64,000 bases of DNA. Origin: Diplolepis rosae (taxonomy: Eukaryota; Arthropoda; Insecta; Hymenoptera; Diplolepididae). The translations under genes and the position numbers were made by a program. Below the pieces are notes generated by a model. That model ran no database searches, was not told the DNA's origin, and was given only the letters and a program-made list of their open reading frames with translations. This document shows positions 12,074-23,021 of this stretch, piece after piece; positions within the stretch are counted from its first letter, which is position 1, and the number at the start of each line of letters is the position of its first letter. Location of the stretch: contig JAPYXD010000391.1 in assembly GCA_030998225.1 (NCBI GenBank), forward strand, positions 4,406,501 to 4,470,500, read 5' to 3'.

Positions 12074-12210
12074 ATGCCTAGTAGTCTTAATAAATTAGCC
12101 TCTTACTTGAGTAACGATGAAAAAAAGGTAACAAGAAAATATTGTAGATATGATCTCGAATTTAATTTACTAACAAGAAACGGTGTATTCCCATATGAAT
12201 ATATTGATAA
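12074..12210 (+). pseudogene. Polymerase B remnant, end of exonuclease region
   Basis: Opens in the frame of the previous segment after the TGA ([12 protein letters not shown]) and runs to about FPYEYIDN, where family similarity stops abruptly at the inserted MITE cluster. Codons after about 12210 belong to the insertion. Confidence 0.75.
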
Positions 12211-12456
12211 CACAGGTCTGCAAGGTTTTGTTGTTGAAAAGCTATGGGTCGTTTCCGGAGTAATTTTTGACGTAGAATCCGAATCCGGAATCAGAATCAG
12301 CCTATCACGTCAGAATTTTCAGATATTTGAGGTTATGTGCTCGAATAATGGGGTTTTTCGCTACTTTTGAGGTTATGTACAGGGAGCAAGACATTTTTTT
12401 GGTTTTTTTCTTAAATGTCATCATTTAGTACTACTCTTTCCCTTCAAAATGAGCTA

Positions 12457-13838
12457 TTAACCGGTTTCCGCCGATAACCCCACTCGCGGTACATCGGTCT
12501 TCGGGAGCTCATAACTAATGCTTTAGGCTTCAAAAAAAATTCAGAGAGGCATATTTTTAAAGTTTAAGACCTGCCCTTCTCCATAGCGAACTCAAAATTG
12601 GTTCGACATATCACGATGGTGATAGTTGGGCAAAATAAACTTTGTTTACGGCAGACAGACGTTAGGAGCATTTTGATAATAGTATTTTGAAATTTGAAAT
12701 TTTTTTTTTACAGCAATAAACTCAAAACGAAAACTGGAAAGCATAAAATGTTTCACGAATTAACCAAAGAATCCAAGATAATCTTTTGGAAGCGTTTTGA
12801 ACAATTTTTGGATTTTGTAAAAATTTAAGTGCATTCTTTGACTAATTTTAAGAACTTTTTCACTCTTGGTGTTTTTTCCGAAAGTTCATAGTTTTCGATT
12901 TAAAAAATCATGAATGTATTTGCAAAAACTTTGCGGTTAGGGCACCATTTTGAAAATGCCAAGGCCTAAAATCGAACTTTGAACCATGGATTCTTAAATT
13001 TCAGACATTTATTCCACCGATTGAAAAGGTTCCAGGTTGATTGCTGACAGGAAAGCTCTTGAAAATTCAGTTTTTGAAAAAAAAGAGTGGAAAAATCATG
13101 CTTTTTTTTGTTTAAACAACATTTTTTCATAATTAATGATATGTCGAAGCAATTTTGAGTTTGCTATGGAGAAGGGCAGGTCTTAAACTTTAAAAATAGG
13201 TCTCTCTCAATTTTTTTTGAAGCCTACACGGAGAAAAAAATATAACTATTATAGTAGGCTGAGCTCTATCCTATTAAAGCACCGAACTTAATGTGCGAAA
13301 TTGGTATGAGCTTCTACCATTATTGGTATCAACTCATGCATTTTTAGCATGAAATGTCCTATACTATAAAATAAACAAGCGCATGCCATTATTGCTAGTG
13401 TCATATGCTGTCATAGCAAGGTTCTCGCCTGACTACGGTTGTAAGAGAACTCATACTGAAATAGGATGAATTTCTTACAACCGAGGGAACACGTGAGGTG
13501 CTACGTCCGAAAGTAGGCGTGGCCTAATACCTCGGTTGTAAGAGAACTCATACTGAAATAGGATGGGTTTCTTGCAATTATAGTAAGGCGAAGTTCGAAA
13601 TATTTTCGCAAGGCACAACTGCTCTAAAAACATAAAACTTGCTACTTTTTTAGCATGAAGGGATCCCTGCTTAAAATGTGTGATTTTTTCACCAAGATAG
13701 CAAGAACGAAACCTGCTACAAAAGCATGACTAGTGCTCTTACTATTATAGTCAGATTTTTTTCTCCGTGTACAGCATTAGTTATGAGCTCCCGAAGACCG
13801 ATGTACCGCGAGTGGCGTTTTCGGCGGAAACGGGTTAA
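12457..13838. repeat. Foldback element with about 155-bp arms
   Basis: Left arm 12457-12612; right arm 13138-13226 continued at 13770-13838 after a nested MITE. Shared landmarks are TTTCCGCCGA, CGGTACATCGGTCTTCGGG and CTGCCCTTCTCCATAGC. Arm identity is about 93% by eye. The single-copy centre (12613-13137) is non-coding. Confidence 0.85.
13227..13769. mobile_element. 543-bp MITE with TA duplication, Tc1/mariner type
   Basis: Inverted ends CACGGAGAAAAAAAT...ACTAT.ATAGTA of about 30 bp, flanked by TA (13225-13226, 13770-13771). The intact other arm of the host foldback (12520-12530) shows the site before insertion with a single TA. Inside are two direct copies of CGGTTGTAAGAGAACTCATA (about 13437 and 13532). 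Confidence 0.88.
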
Positions 13839-13947
13839 ACAGTCATGAGCGATTTTTTTTCACAAAGATACGGCCATTACATGTTTTGACATTTATCAGA
13901 AAAACCTTATGAGCATTCACATTGACTCTTTGGTGCATACCATTCTG

Positions 13948-14183
13948 CATTTGAAAATTTATCTTGAAAATTTGTGCTTGCCGGTTTTGAAGGTCTGTAA
14001 ATAAGAATTTACAGTCAGAAAATTGACATTAGAGAGCAAAATCGTTTAATTTCGTAAATTTCGATCCGCCATTTTGAATCCGCCATCTTAGAAATGGAAA
14101 TGTCAATTTTCTGAGTGTAAATTCTTATTCACAGACCATCAAAACCCGCAAGCACAAAGTTTCAAGATAAATTTTCGAATGCA
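13948..14183. mobile_element. Palindromic MITE, about 236 bp
   Basis: Arms 13948-14032 and 14099-14183 are reverse complements with about seven differences over 85 bp (shared AAAATTTATCTTGAAA and CAGAAAATTGACATT). The short centre contains ATCCGCCAT. Its right end coincides with the point where the polymerase coding sequence resumes. Confidence 0.85.
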
Positions 14184-14535
14184 ATATCGATTGCCACCAA
14201 AAGAAGCATTTTATTCTGAATTAAAAAATAAAAACATTACAGAAGAAGATTATACGCATGCATCGAAAGTATGGGAAGTATTTAATGTTCAATCTTTAGG
14301 TGAATATTCAGATCTTTACCTCAAAACTGACATTTTATTTCTATCAGATATTTTTGAGAATTTTAGACGTCATTGTTTATTAACGTATAATTTAGATCCA
14401 TTGTATTATTATACAGCACCAGGACTTGCATTTGATGCGATGTTAAAACATACAGGAATCGAGCTAAAATTATTAACTGATCCCGATATGTTGCTTTTTA
14501 TTGAGAGTGCTATAAGGGGTGGTGTGTCACAATGA
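14179..14535 (+). pseudogene. Polymerase B remnant, linker and palm start
   Basis: About 118 residues, the first few derived from the MITE end. It contains the conserved [18 protein letters not shown] and the following [20 protein letters not shown] block, characteristic of protein-primed polymerases just ahead of motif A. An in-frame TGA closes it; coding similarity continues beyond. Confidence 0.85.
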
Positions 14536-15263
14536 TCAAACAGATATCCTAAAGCAAATAATCGTTATATGGAATCGAATTTTAATGCTTATGATTATAT
14601 CTTTTTATATATATATTTTATATAAATAAATAAATTTATAAATTATATATATTACAAATATATATATTCTTTTTTATTTCGATATAAATAATCAATATGG
14701 GGCAGCTATGGGTCAATCTTAACCTTATAGTAATTTTGAATGGATTCATAATTATGCAACAATTAACTTTTCGAATATTCCTGATGATTCATCTGAAGGT
14801 TTTATACTTGACTTTGATTTGGAATATCCTGAAAGACTCTATGATTTTCATAAAGATCTACCTTTATGTCCAGAGAATATTGTACCTCTTAACTCGAAGT
14901 ATAAAATTCCAAAATTAATGACAATTATATTATCCAAGAAAAATTATATTCTTCACTACAGGGATTTATAACCATACTTGAGTTTGAGTGTGAAATTGTT
15001 GAAAATCCATAGAGTTTTGAAATTTAATCAAAAATCGTGGTTAAAGAGCTACATTGATCTATATACAGAATTAAGGAAAAAATTAACAAATGATTTTGAA
15101 AAAATTTCTTATAAATAGATGAATAATTCTGTATTTGGAAAAACTATGGAGAATGTTCGAAAACACTAAGTTGTTAGACTTATTACAAAGTGGGAGGGGA
15201 GGTTGAGCCGAATCTCTAATCGCAAGACCAAATTTTCATAGCTGCACCATATTTGATGAAAAT
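14536..15263 (+). pseudogene. Polymerase B remnant, motif A and B region, heavily broken
   Basis: Motif A survives as FDINNQYGAAM near 14674-14706, after an AT-rich expansion at 14590-14670 that replaces coding sequence. A long readable stretch follows in the same frame (FILDFDLEYPERLYDFHKDL, about 14795-14865). Motif B is recognisable as MNNSVFGKTMEN near 15118-15155, directly after a stop. About 15165-15245 is unrelated filler. No single frame is open. Confidence 0.75.
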
Positions 15264-15899
15264 ATGGTTATAATAGAACTCAATCGTTTGAAAATCAATT
15301 TTAACAAACCCATTCATATTAGATTTACAATCCTTAGAATATCGAAAATAATCATTTACGATTTTCATTACAATTATATGAAAAAGAATTTTGGAAATAA
15401 TGTAAAGTTACTGTACACTGATACAGACAGTTTCATTTATTATATATTTCTTCCAGATTTTTATGAATATATTATACGTGATATAAATATGTTTGATACA
15501 TCTGATTATCTTTAAAACAATGTTTTTGGTATTTCTTTAGTAAACAAAAAGGTTTTAAGTTTGATGAAAGACGAAAATAATGGTAAAATTATGACTGAAT
15601 TTGTGGGACTACGATCTAACTTATATTCATTTAAAGTACAGGGTAATAAAGAAGTAAAAAGAAAAGCTAAGGGTGTTAAAGGACCAATTTTGAAAACAAT
15701 AACGTTTGATGATTACAAACAGTCCTTATTTTTTTACCAAAACCTTGTAAAATCTCAATTCATGATTCGAACTAAAAAACATCAAGTACATACAATTCAA
15801 CAAAACAAAGTCGTCTTAAGTTGGCAAGATGATAAAAGAATGCTTCTCCCTAGAAATAAATACAAATACTTTACCTTGAGGCTAAAATTCAAAACATAA
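15264..15899 (+). pseudogene. Polymerase B remnant, motif C and C-terminus
   Basis: Motif C, YTDTDS, lies in the first segment (15264-15515) with both catalytic Asp intact. The frame closes with TAA at 15513-15515 and reopens downstream in another frame (15561-15899), covering the thumb and terminal region: EFVGLRSNLYSF, then KRKAKGVKG, a signature of this polymerase group. The end at 15899 seems the natural C-terminus. Confidence 0.85.
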
Positions 15900-15921
15900 A
15901 CATTGATAAACATAAATAATC

Positions 15922-16062
15922 ATGGATGTTCTTTTCGAGGTGGGACTTATGGTAACAGATCATATTTCTAGCGATAAGCCTCAAAATATAAAAGCAGGTT
16001 GGTACAGCGAAGATGACAGTCTTTGTGAAACAGAGGAGCAGAAAGAAACTACAAAGGAGTAG
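15922..16062 (+). CDS. Short ORF after the polymerase, unknown
   Basis: 46 codons from ATG 15922 to TAG 16060-16062, with an acidic Glu-rich C-terminal half. It begins 20 bp after the polymerase remnant ends, in the same direction. The Lys/Glu-rich reading continues past the stop in the same frame, so it may be the first part of a longer broken gene. Not recognised. Confidence 0.25.
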   Translation: MDVLFEVGLMVTDHISSDKPQNIKAGWYSEDDSLCETEEQKETTKE

Positions 16063-16189
16063 AAACTGCAAAGAAGAAGGAAGAAGGTGAAAAAGAAGAA
16101 AGGGGCTGGAAATGAGGCAAAAAAGAATATAAAAGGATAAAATTTAAAAAAATGTAAGTAATAAAAAAAATATATTATACATTTTATAA

Positions 16190-16975
16190 AAATGTCAAAT
16201 TTAAATTTTTTTAAAAATTTTAGTAACTGAATAATTAACCTTTTTTCAAATGTGAATCTTCATTGTATTCTACTGAATAATTGAAATATTTTTTAGAAGA
16301 ATTTTACGATTTTTTGTATCATGTTTAACCCAAGGGTTGAATTCAGTAAAACTCTTCTACAAAATATTTTAATTACTCAGTAGAATACTATGAAGACTTA
16401 CATTTAAAAAGTATTAATTATTCACAGATACTAATATTTTTTGTAAAATCGACCTTGTACCCCTCAAAGAATTTTATTTTATAAAAATGTCAACTTTCAA
16501 TCTTGTCAGAAAATTTTAGTAACTGTGAATAATTAACCCAAGAGTGGAATTCAGTAGATTTTAAAAAAATATTTTAATTATTCAGTACACTTTTTTATGG
16601 CATAAATTGGAAAAATGTTTGTAGTATGATTCCTCTTATAGCAGTCGACCGGCAATCGAAAGACCTGGGCTCGAATCCCAGCGCAGTCAAAAGCATCTTT
16701 TTTTCCACAGAAAGATTTTTAAATTCTTTAAATATTTGAATTCAATTGCTTTATTTGCGATATAAGAGTTTGAAATTGTCTAAGAGGACACCTGTCGACA
16801 ACGTATTCTATCTGATACGCGACTAGAGGACCTCCGATAATGTAAGCAGTGACAAGAATTTCAAACTCACCTAATTCAGTACAATAGTATGAAAACTCTT
16901 ATTAAAAAAAAAATTAATTATTCAGTGACTAAAATTTTCTGAAAGGATTTGAAATTTAACATTTTTTTATAAAAT
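16190..16975. repeat. Palindromic AT-rich repeat interrupted by a tRNA-like unit
   Basis: Several inverted pairs share TTATTCAGTAG.ATAC and AAAATATTTTAATTA (for example 16258-16310 with 16345-16405). A second pair, 16493-16545 and 16905-16965, shares CAGAAAATTTTAGT. A 240-bp partial copy of the 339-bp unit seen at 41.7-44.8 kb sits inside (16641-16880). Confidence 0.7.
16641..16880 (+). repeat. Single, 5'-truncated copy of the 339-bp tRNA-like unit
   Basis: Begins at GCAGTCGACCGGCAATCGAA, so the D-arm half of the cloverleaf is missing. It keeps the T-arm (GGGCTCGAATCCCA) and the unit's downstream section (TTTCCACAGAAAG, GACACCTGTCGACAACGTAT). It is more diverged than the array copies, so it is an older member of the family. 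Confidence 0.85.
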
Positions 16976-16977
16976 GT

Positions 16978-17804
16978 GTGTACAGCTGCTACTTCTCTCC
17001 CAACGATACTTTCGAGGTCTTCGAGACCCAGATCCTCCTTGAGGAAAGCCTCAGAGAGGCTAGTGGGCGGTCCACTGTGGACGCTATCCAAGCTCTGGTT
17101 AACATCGCCACAAATGCAAGAAATGGAACTGGTAAGCGTAAGGGATTCTGCACGTTGATCAGCATTGACATACGCAATGCATTCAATACCGGGAGGTGGA
17201 ATATCTGCATCGAGGCGATAATGCGGAAAAATGTTCCAGACTACCTGTTGCGAATGATAGATGGCTATCTGAGCGTTAGGTGGGTGATGTATGAGGGCGA
17301 CAAATGGTCTTTCAAAGAAGAGATGACATGTGGCGCCCTTCAAGGGTCGCGGGTGGGTCCAGTCGTTTGGAACGTTATGTACGACGATTTCTTGCGCATG
17401 GACTTGCCTGCTAGAAAGAGCGTCATCAGCTTTGCGGATGACGCGCTTGTCGTGTGCGCCGCTGCCGACTTCAGAATCCTAGAGCTGAGGATCAATGAAA
17501 GTCTGTGGTGAGCAAAGCGCTGTTGGATTGCGGAGGCCTAAAAATGGCCCCTGGGAAAACCGAGGCTTTGCTTGTTACGGACAGGAGATCCTTTCAATAC
17601 CCGAGGATCGTTCTCGGAGAGCATAAGGTCGAGTGGAAAACAAGCATTAGGAACTTGGGGATGCAGCTGGATCGTAGGCTTAGCTTAGGCGAACACCTAA
17701 AGATCGCAGCTGCCAAAGCCATCCAATGTGGAGCAAACTTGGCTCAGCTTATGCCAAACATTGGTGGACCCAGGGAAGCGAAAAGGAGATTTACTTATTT
17801 TTAA
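16978..17804 (+). pseudogene. Non-LTR reverse transcriptase fragment, copy B
   Basis: R1-like similarity is clear from about 17060 (GRSTVDAIQA) to 17796. It covers fingers and palm, with FADD intact at about 17440, and a TGA at 17509-17511 with the reading resuming in another frame. The 80 bp before 17060 are not the normal upstream sequence. Both ends are cut: no 5' start, no 3'UTR and no poly(A), so this is an internal fragment left by deletion or rearrangement. It lies inside the Maverick between polymerase and capsid remnants. Confidence 0.85.
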
Positions 17805-18299
17805 CTTAGCTTGCTCTCAATTGACCTAACTTGTTTAGTAAAATATAGTACAGTTTGTTTTTTATTGCTTGGCACCACTACTTTTTTATTAACTTTATTA
17901 CAAGAAAAAGTGGTTGTGCTGACTAATAAAAAGTAACTGTGCCATATTTTTTAGATCAAAAAGTTTTCTCATAATGTAACATATATTATGAAAATTTCAT
18001 TTTTTATCATTTTAAAAATGTATTTTTTTTAGAATGGAGTATTTTTTTTATCTTACCCTATGTAAGAATATACACATTTTCTCAGAGTCAATAAATTTGT
18101 TTTTGAGTTTAAGTGAAACAGGAAATTCAATTCACTTAAGGCTCTATCGGCCTTAAGGAACACATTTTCATCATGACACTCGCGCTTCGCGCTTGATTTT
18201 CTGTATACATTTCAGTAATTTTATAATAGACATATCACATATTTAGGCTAAGAAATGGAATTTTTTTTCAATAGTGTTTCTTATAATCAAAACATAAAA
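17805..18299. other. No gene recognised
   Basis: AT-rich, non-coding. It contains a short GC-rich motif ACACTCGCGCTTCGCGCTTG near 18176-18195. It may replace the lost remainder of the capsid gene whose start lies at 19693. Confidence 0.4.
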
Positions 18300-19300
18300 T
18301 ATACATTCTGTCGAGAAGTGTTTTGATGAGAATTTGTAGACCTCATTTCAGCCAATAATTTTCCATCTAAACGTTCTTTTTTCTGTATCTCACATATTTT
18401 GTCTAAAAAATCGAATTTTTAAATTTTAATCGTATTTTTGGAATTGAAACGAAAAATATATGTTCTATCAGAAAATGTGTGAGACAAAAATTGTAGATCT
18501 TTTTGAAACGAACAACTTTGCATTCTTACGTTTTTTCGTATTTCACACATTATTTTTTTATTTAATTGAATTTTGGATTTTCAATAGTATTTTTTCAATC
18601 AAAAAGAAATATATACATCTTATGAAAAAATGTTGCAATTCAAATTTGTAGATCTTAATGTAGAAAATAATTTTGTATAACTTTTTTTTCATATCTCGTA
18701 TAATTTAACTGGAAAATAGAATTTTGATATTGACTTTCTTCAAGTTTTAACATGCTGTAACATTTCTAATTTTTTTTTACCCAGTGGAGTGGAAGCGTTC
18801 CTTTTTTCACAGAAAATTTCTTCAATTTATATTGAAAAATTCCATCTTGTTTAAAATAACGTTAAATTAATTCTAAATCATAGGTTGATGAGGTCGATAT
18901 GGTAGAGTTCCGTTGTCACTGATAGTGATACACTCTTCTAATGATCGGCATAATCGACTGAAATGATTTGGAAAAATCAGATTTATAATTTTGGTTTAAT
19001 CAAAGAATGTTATGAAGATAATTTGTAGAGTTTTATGAGCACTATCAAAAACCAGTATTATAATTTTTGATTTTTCCAAAAAGTTTTTTTCAAAAACACA
19101 AAAAATGGTCTAGTTTCCTCAATTTTGGTTGGATATGGCTGGTTAACGAACTTGTCCTTACTTTTTCGGCTCCGATAAAGTGTGCCCAAGCTCAATTCAA
19201 TCTGATGATTCCATCGAGAGTTATCGAATATACGACCTACAGACAGACAGACACTCTCGTAAAAACCACTTTTTCTGACTCAGGGGGTCTGTCCGTGAAT
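18300..19300 (+). repeat. Dispersed repeat ending in a CAGA run, with a nested insert
   Basis: Closely related to 35960-36600 (shared GGCTGGTTAACGAACTTGTC, TTTTTCGGCTCCGATAAAGT, ACAGACAGACAC, then TCAGGGGGTCT). Between about 18775 and 18975 it has extra sequence absent from the other copy. That insert is an inverted relative of about 32590-32720 (GATACACTCTTCTAATGATC region). It abuts and truncates the capsid-type gene at 19330. Confidence 0.8.
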
Positions 19301-19329
19301 CCCGGGACCAGCTAAGCGGAGGCTGGGCC

Positions 19330-19693
19330 TCAGGAAACTGGGGTATGCTGATGCATAATTTTTTATAAGACTTGTGAGACCAACCTTTTTGTTCTTATCA
19401 ATCTCTACAGCATTAAGTTCGTAACGTGCTTCTTCAAATAAATGATAGATGTCATTGATAATACATCTAGTATTATTAACTAGAGTTCCACCTTCTTTTA
19501 CTAATTTCCCTTGAATGTGGAGTGAACTTTTACTTGGTAAGAAGCAGTGATCTTAATTTTGAACAGCAATTCGGATTTCATCACTGTTATTGAAGGTAGA
19601 CGAGGCATAAGGTAGATGTGCATGCACTTCAACATGTGCTATAGATTCATCATAGACAATAAGTCTTGAAATACTTAGTATTTCCTCTTCCAT
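19330..19693 (-). pseudogene. Maverick capsid-type protein, N-terminal part only
   Basis: Reads leftwards from ATG at 19691-19693 (MEEEILSISR). The pattern HLPYASSTFNNSDEIRI and, later, NDIYHLFEEARYELNAVEID resembles the N-terminus of the large arthropod Maverick protein thought to be the double-jelly-roll major capsid protein. An in-frame TAA lies near 19554, and the coding similarity ends at about 19330 where the CAGA repeat begins. Only about 120 residues of a protein normally several hundred long remain. The family match is from memory of conserved patterns, so the capsid role is moderately sure. Confidence 0.65.
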
Positions 19694-19746
19694 TGCAGAC
19701 TTTGAGACATTTATAAATATAAATTATAATACAGATACAAAAGAAT

Positions 19747-19872
19747 TTAAAACTTTTCATTTTTTATTTTATTCCTTGAGCTATGACCTTGAGGTCCAAG
19801 TTCTTTAGGAGTTGAATATTGTGTGGTCTTAACACCTTGAATGCAGGTTTGTGACTGACTTTTTTGAGACAT
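19747..19872 (-). CDS. Small ORF between capsid-type genes, unknown
   Basis: 41 codons, ATG 19870-19872 to TAA 19747-19749 (MSQKSQSQTC). It is hydrophilic, rich in Ser, Gln and Lys, and in the same direction as the flanking capsid-type remnants with short gaps, as in the compact gene order of Mavericks. Not recognised. Confidence 0.35.
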   Translation of the reverse strand: MSQKSQSQTCIQGVKTTQYSTPKELGPQGHSSRNKIKNEKF

Positions 19873-19927
19873 ACTACCTCACTATTATAACTAAAACCGA
19901 TTTTTCTATTAAACACAATTCCCATAA

Positions 19928-20354
19928 TTATAGAGATTTTATATGTAATCTAAGTGCTATGGTTTCACCTCGAAAATTTACTATATTTCCGTCTTGATCA
20001 ACTATTCGTAACTGAATTTGATCAATGGTCTTGACGGCAATTGGTAAGTAAATGACGTGTGATGGCACCTCAACTATTTTATATCCTTGTGGTATGATTG
20101 GAAAAAAATCATGAATCGTGTGCACCTTTCGATCATTGATGTACGCACCTGTAGTGACATTGCACTCAATTCTTAGTGAGTTTTCTCTGATTATCAACAC
20201 TGGTGAATCAGATTGATAAACTTTATCAGCTTTAGGTATCTGCGGTTTGAATCCTAATAAATGAGCTATAGAATCTGCCTTTTTACAATTTATTTCACGA
20301 TTACAAAAAATTTCACTGCGTAAAGTATTATTATTAGGTACAATGTTGATTTCA
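19928..20354 (-). pseudogene. Penton/minor-capsid-like gene, 3' part
   Basis: Open leftwards from the retrotransposon junction at about 20354 to TAG at 19928-19930, about 140 residues. The end, RIVDQDGNIVNFRGE followed by an Arg/Leu-rich tail, is a conserved C-terminus in arthropod Maverick proteins likely to be penton-type capsid components. The N-terminal part lies beyond the 2.36-kb insertion at 22755-23021. Codons visible here show no internal stop. Confidence 0.65.
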
Positions 20355-20367
20355 ATTCCTTTTTTCA

Positions 20368-22722
20368 GAGATTTACCCGCTCAAAGGGTGATTCTCTGCT
20401 GCGCGAGGCATGGAAAAGGGCAAAAGCAGCTTTGAGGCAAGGCATAAAGAAAAGCCGACTTCAATTCTGGAAAGACTTGATCGGTGAGGTCGAGAAGGAC
20501 CCATGGGGTCTCGCCTTCAAAATAGTCACCAAGACATTGGTAGCTAGAAGAAAGGCCCCGGGCCTGGATAATCCCGATCGAGTCAAGTACATTGTGCGAA
20601 GCTTTGTTTCCACACGTGGAGCCGTTCCAAAGACAGGACCGAAGTTCCTGCGTGGTCTGGCGCGAGGAACTCTTCACTCTTGAGGGACTAAAGAGAGCGG
20701 GTGGAAGGCTTAAGGCAAATACAGCGCCGGGTATCGACGGGGTGCCGAACGAGATCCTCAAAGAGGTGATCGGGGCATACCCGGAGATCCTCCTGGAAGC
20801 CTTCAGCTCCTGTCTTCGGGAGGGGAGGTTCTTCGTAGACTAGAAGAAGCAGAAGTTGGTCCTGCTGAGGAAGGGCAACAAAACTCTAGAAGATGCCTCA
20901 TCCTATACATCTATTTGTTTACTGGATACAATGGGGAAGCTCCTAGAGGAAATGATCCTACAAAGACTACAGGGTCACATGGTCGGCAAGAACGGTCTCT
21001 CGGAAAACCAGTTCGGCTTTTGGAAAGGCATTTTAGGCAATTTAGGCCACTAAAGCAAGAAGAGGAACTGATAAGCGTAAGGGATTCTGCGCGTTGATCA
21101 GCATTGACATACGCAATGCGTTCAATACCGCGAGATGGAACATCTGCATCGAGGCGATGATGCGGAAAAAGGTTCCAGACTACCTGTTGCGAATGATAGA
21201 TGACTACCTGAGCGACAGGTGGGAGATATACGAGGGCGACAAGTGGTCTCTCAAAGAAGAGATGACATGTGGCGCCCCTTAAGGGTCACGGGTGGGTCCA
21301 CTCGTTTGGAACGTCATGTATGACGATTTCCTACGCATGGACCTACCTGCTGGAAGGAGCATCATCGGCTTCGCGGATGACGCACTTGTTGTGTGTGCCG
21401 CTGACGACGTCAGAATCCTGGAGCTGAAAATCAATAAAAGTCTGTGGCGGGCAAAGCGTTGGTTGGATAGCAGATGCCTGAAAATGGCCCCTGAAAAGAC
21501 CGAGGCTTTGCTGGTCACGGACAGGAGATCCTTCAAATACCCGAAAATCGTTCTCGGGGAACATGAAATTAAGTGAAAAAACAGCATTAAGTAACTGGGT
21601 GTGCAGTTGGATCGAAGGCTTAGCTTCGGCGAACACCTGCATATCGCGACTGCCAAAGCCATCCAATGTGAAGCCGCTGACTCGGCTCATGCCCAACATT
21701 GGTGGCCCCAGGGAAGCTAAGAGAAGGCTGGTGGCGAGCGTGGTAAATTCGAAGATGCTTTATGCAGCTCAGGTCTGGACAAGTGCCTTTAACAACCATG
21801 CTATCCAGAAGAAGCTGTTCTCGGCACAGAGAGGTGTGGTGACGAGAATTGTCTCAGCATACCGAACTGTGTCGACGAGTGCTGTGCTGGTCCTGGCGAG
21901 CGTCCCGCCAATTGACTTATTGGCGGAGGAAAGGAAAGAGACCTTTCAGCTCCGTAAGGAGCTCACCTGCATAACCAACCTGCAGGAAATCGCTCGCGCG
22001 AAGGAGGCCATCCGCAAGGATGGAAGGCGCAGACTCGTCGAGAAATCGCAGACGAGATGGCATGGTGACCAATCCGGGAGATGGACACACCGTCTAATCC
22101 CGGAGCTCGCCACCTGGCTGGATAGATAGCACGGTCAATTCGGCTTATACCTGGCGCAAGCGCTTTCGGTTCATGGTTGCTTTAATGCGTACCTGAAGCG
22201 CTTCAGGAAAAGAGACGATGACTCGTGTCGCTACTGCGGATCTCGTGTGGAAAATGCAGAGCACACAGTCTTTGTCTGTGCCAGGTGGCACGCTGGTGAT
22301 GGAGAGGAGGGAGCTCGATGGGCGTGCAGAGCGCGGCAACAACGAGGGCCAGTAGAAATCGCATCGGGGCCTGCACCCGCGGTCCTGCGTCTTGGGCGGA
22401 CTTGGATGTCCACGTCGATCGGGGGAGGAATCTTTTTACTCCTTCCCTGGTTGGCGCGGCCAGTCGGGCTGCCTAACGGGCGTGTATCCACGGATGCGAG
22501 TACCGGACGAACAGATGACGGAAGAGTCGTACGCGACTTTAAGCTGGAACCAACCGCCGCAAAGTTCAAAGCCAAAAGGCGGTTTCGCGGACGGTGTATT
22601 GGTTCGAGAGAGGGGGTTTTTAGTTTTAACAGGTATGTCTAGACCTGCCCTAGGAGAGTCCTGTACAACGTCTATAAAAGATTTCGCCACTTTTCTTCCT
22701 CACCAAAAAAAAAAAAAAAAAA
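20368..22722 (+). mobile_element. Non-LTR retrotransposon copy C with 13-bp target duplication
   Basis: 5'-truncated but the longest copy here, starting upstream of the reverse transcriptase domain. It ends in the family 3'UTR and poly(A) (about 22705-22722). Target duplication ATTCCTTTTTTCA (20355-20367) / ATTCCCTTTTTCA (22723-22735), one mismatch. It inserted in the opposite direction to the capsid-type gene that it splits. Confidence 0.92.
20380..22360 (+). pseudogene. Non-LTR ORF2 remnant, copy C
   Basis: Reads through the linker upstream of RT (LREAWKRAKAALRQG, DPWGLAFKIVTKTL), fingers (TAPGIDGVPNEILKE), palm with FADD (near 21373) and thumb. Stops and shifts occur at about 20681, 20841, 21050, 21280, 21575 and 22126. 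Compared with copy D about 150 bp are deleted near 22290, removing the region after the zinc knuckle. Dead. Confidence 0.85.
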
Positions 22723-22754
22723 ATTCCCTTTTTCATCAAAACATTCTGTAAATA

Positions 22755-23021
22755 TTAGTGGATATCTTCTATTTCATAGCTACCTGTTGGTATAATAATT
22801 TCTTCCTTATCTACATAAAACTGATTTCGGCCAATATCAACTTTTGGAATTGAATTGAATGTTAAAAATTCAACGACACCGAGAACGTAGTTTTTATTTG
22901 GTGACAGTTCAATTGGTGGAATATATTGGGTTTCCAATACTGATGAATGTCCTGATAAGGTTAAGGTAAAGGAATTATTGGAAACTTTTTTTATATGCAA
23001 CTCAATGCGTACCTGGTCCAT
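22755..23021 (-). pseudogene. Penton/minor-capsid-like gene, 5' part
   Basis: 88 residues from ATG 23019-23021 (MDQVRIELHI), with the block SPNKNYVLGVVEF and a PTGSYEIEDI end typical of this Maverick protein. The frame then runs into the duplicated target and poly(A) of retrotransposon copy C. Its remainder is at 19928-20354. The part visible here has no stop, so the retrotransposon may have been the first inactivating event for this gene. Confidence 0.65.

Larger units (their letters stand above)
12210..14183. mobile_element. Cluster of three nested or abutting MITEs inside the polymerase gene
   Basis: Polymerase similarity stops at about 12210 and resumes at about 14184 with RLPPKEAFY. The intervening DNA comprises a repeat-like stretch (12210-12456), a foldback element (12457-13838) with a second MITE inside its right arm (13227-13769), and a palindromic MITE at the right junction (13948-14183). 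No transposase is encoded. Confidence 0.85.
10503..15899 (+). pseudogene. Maverick protein-primed DNA polymerase B, split and decayed
   Basis: The polymerase of this class copies the element from a protein primer. Readable pieces, in order: N-terminal region (10503-11038), 3'-5' exonuclease with a zinc-ribbon insertion (11048-12049), further exonuclease region (12074 to about 12210), linker and palm (14179-14535), palm motif A area (about 14670-14930), motif B area (about 15110-15160) and motif C with the C-terminus (15264-15899). In-frame stops occur at 11036-11038, after 12047 and after 14532, with more stops or shifts between 14.5 and 15.3 kb. A 1.97-kb cluster of MITEs interrupts the gene at 12.21-14.18 kb. 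It cannot make a functional enzyme. Confidence 0.9.
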
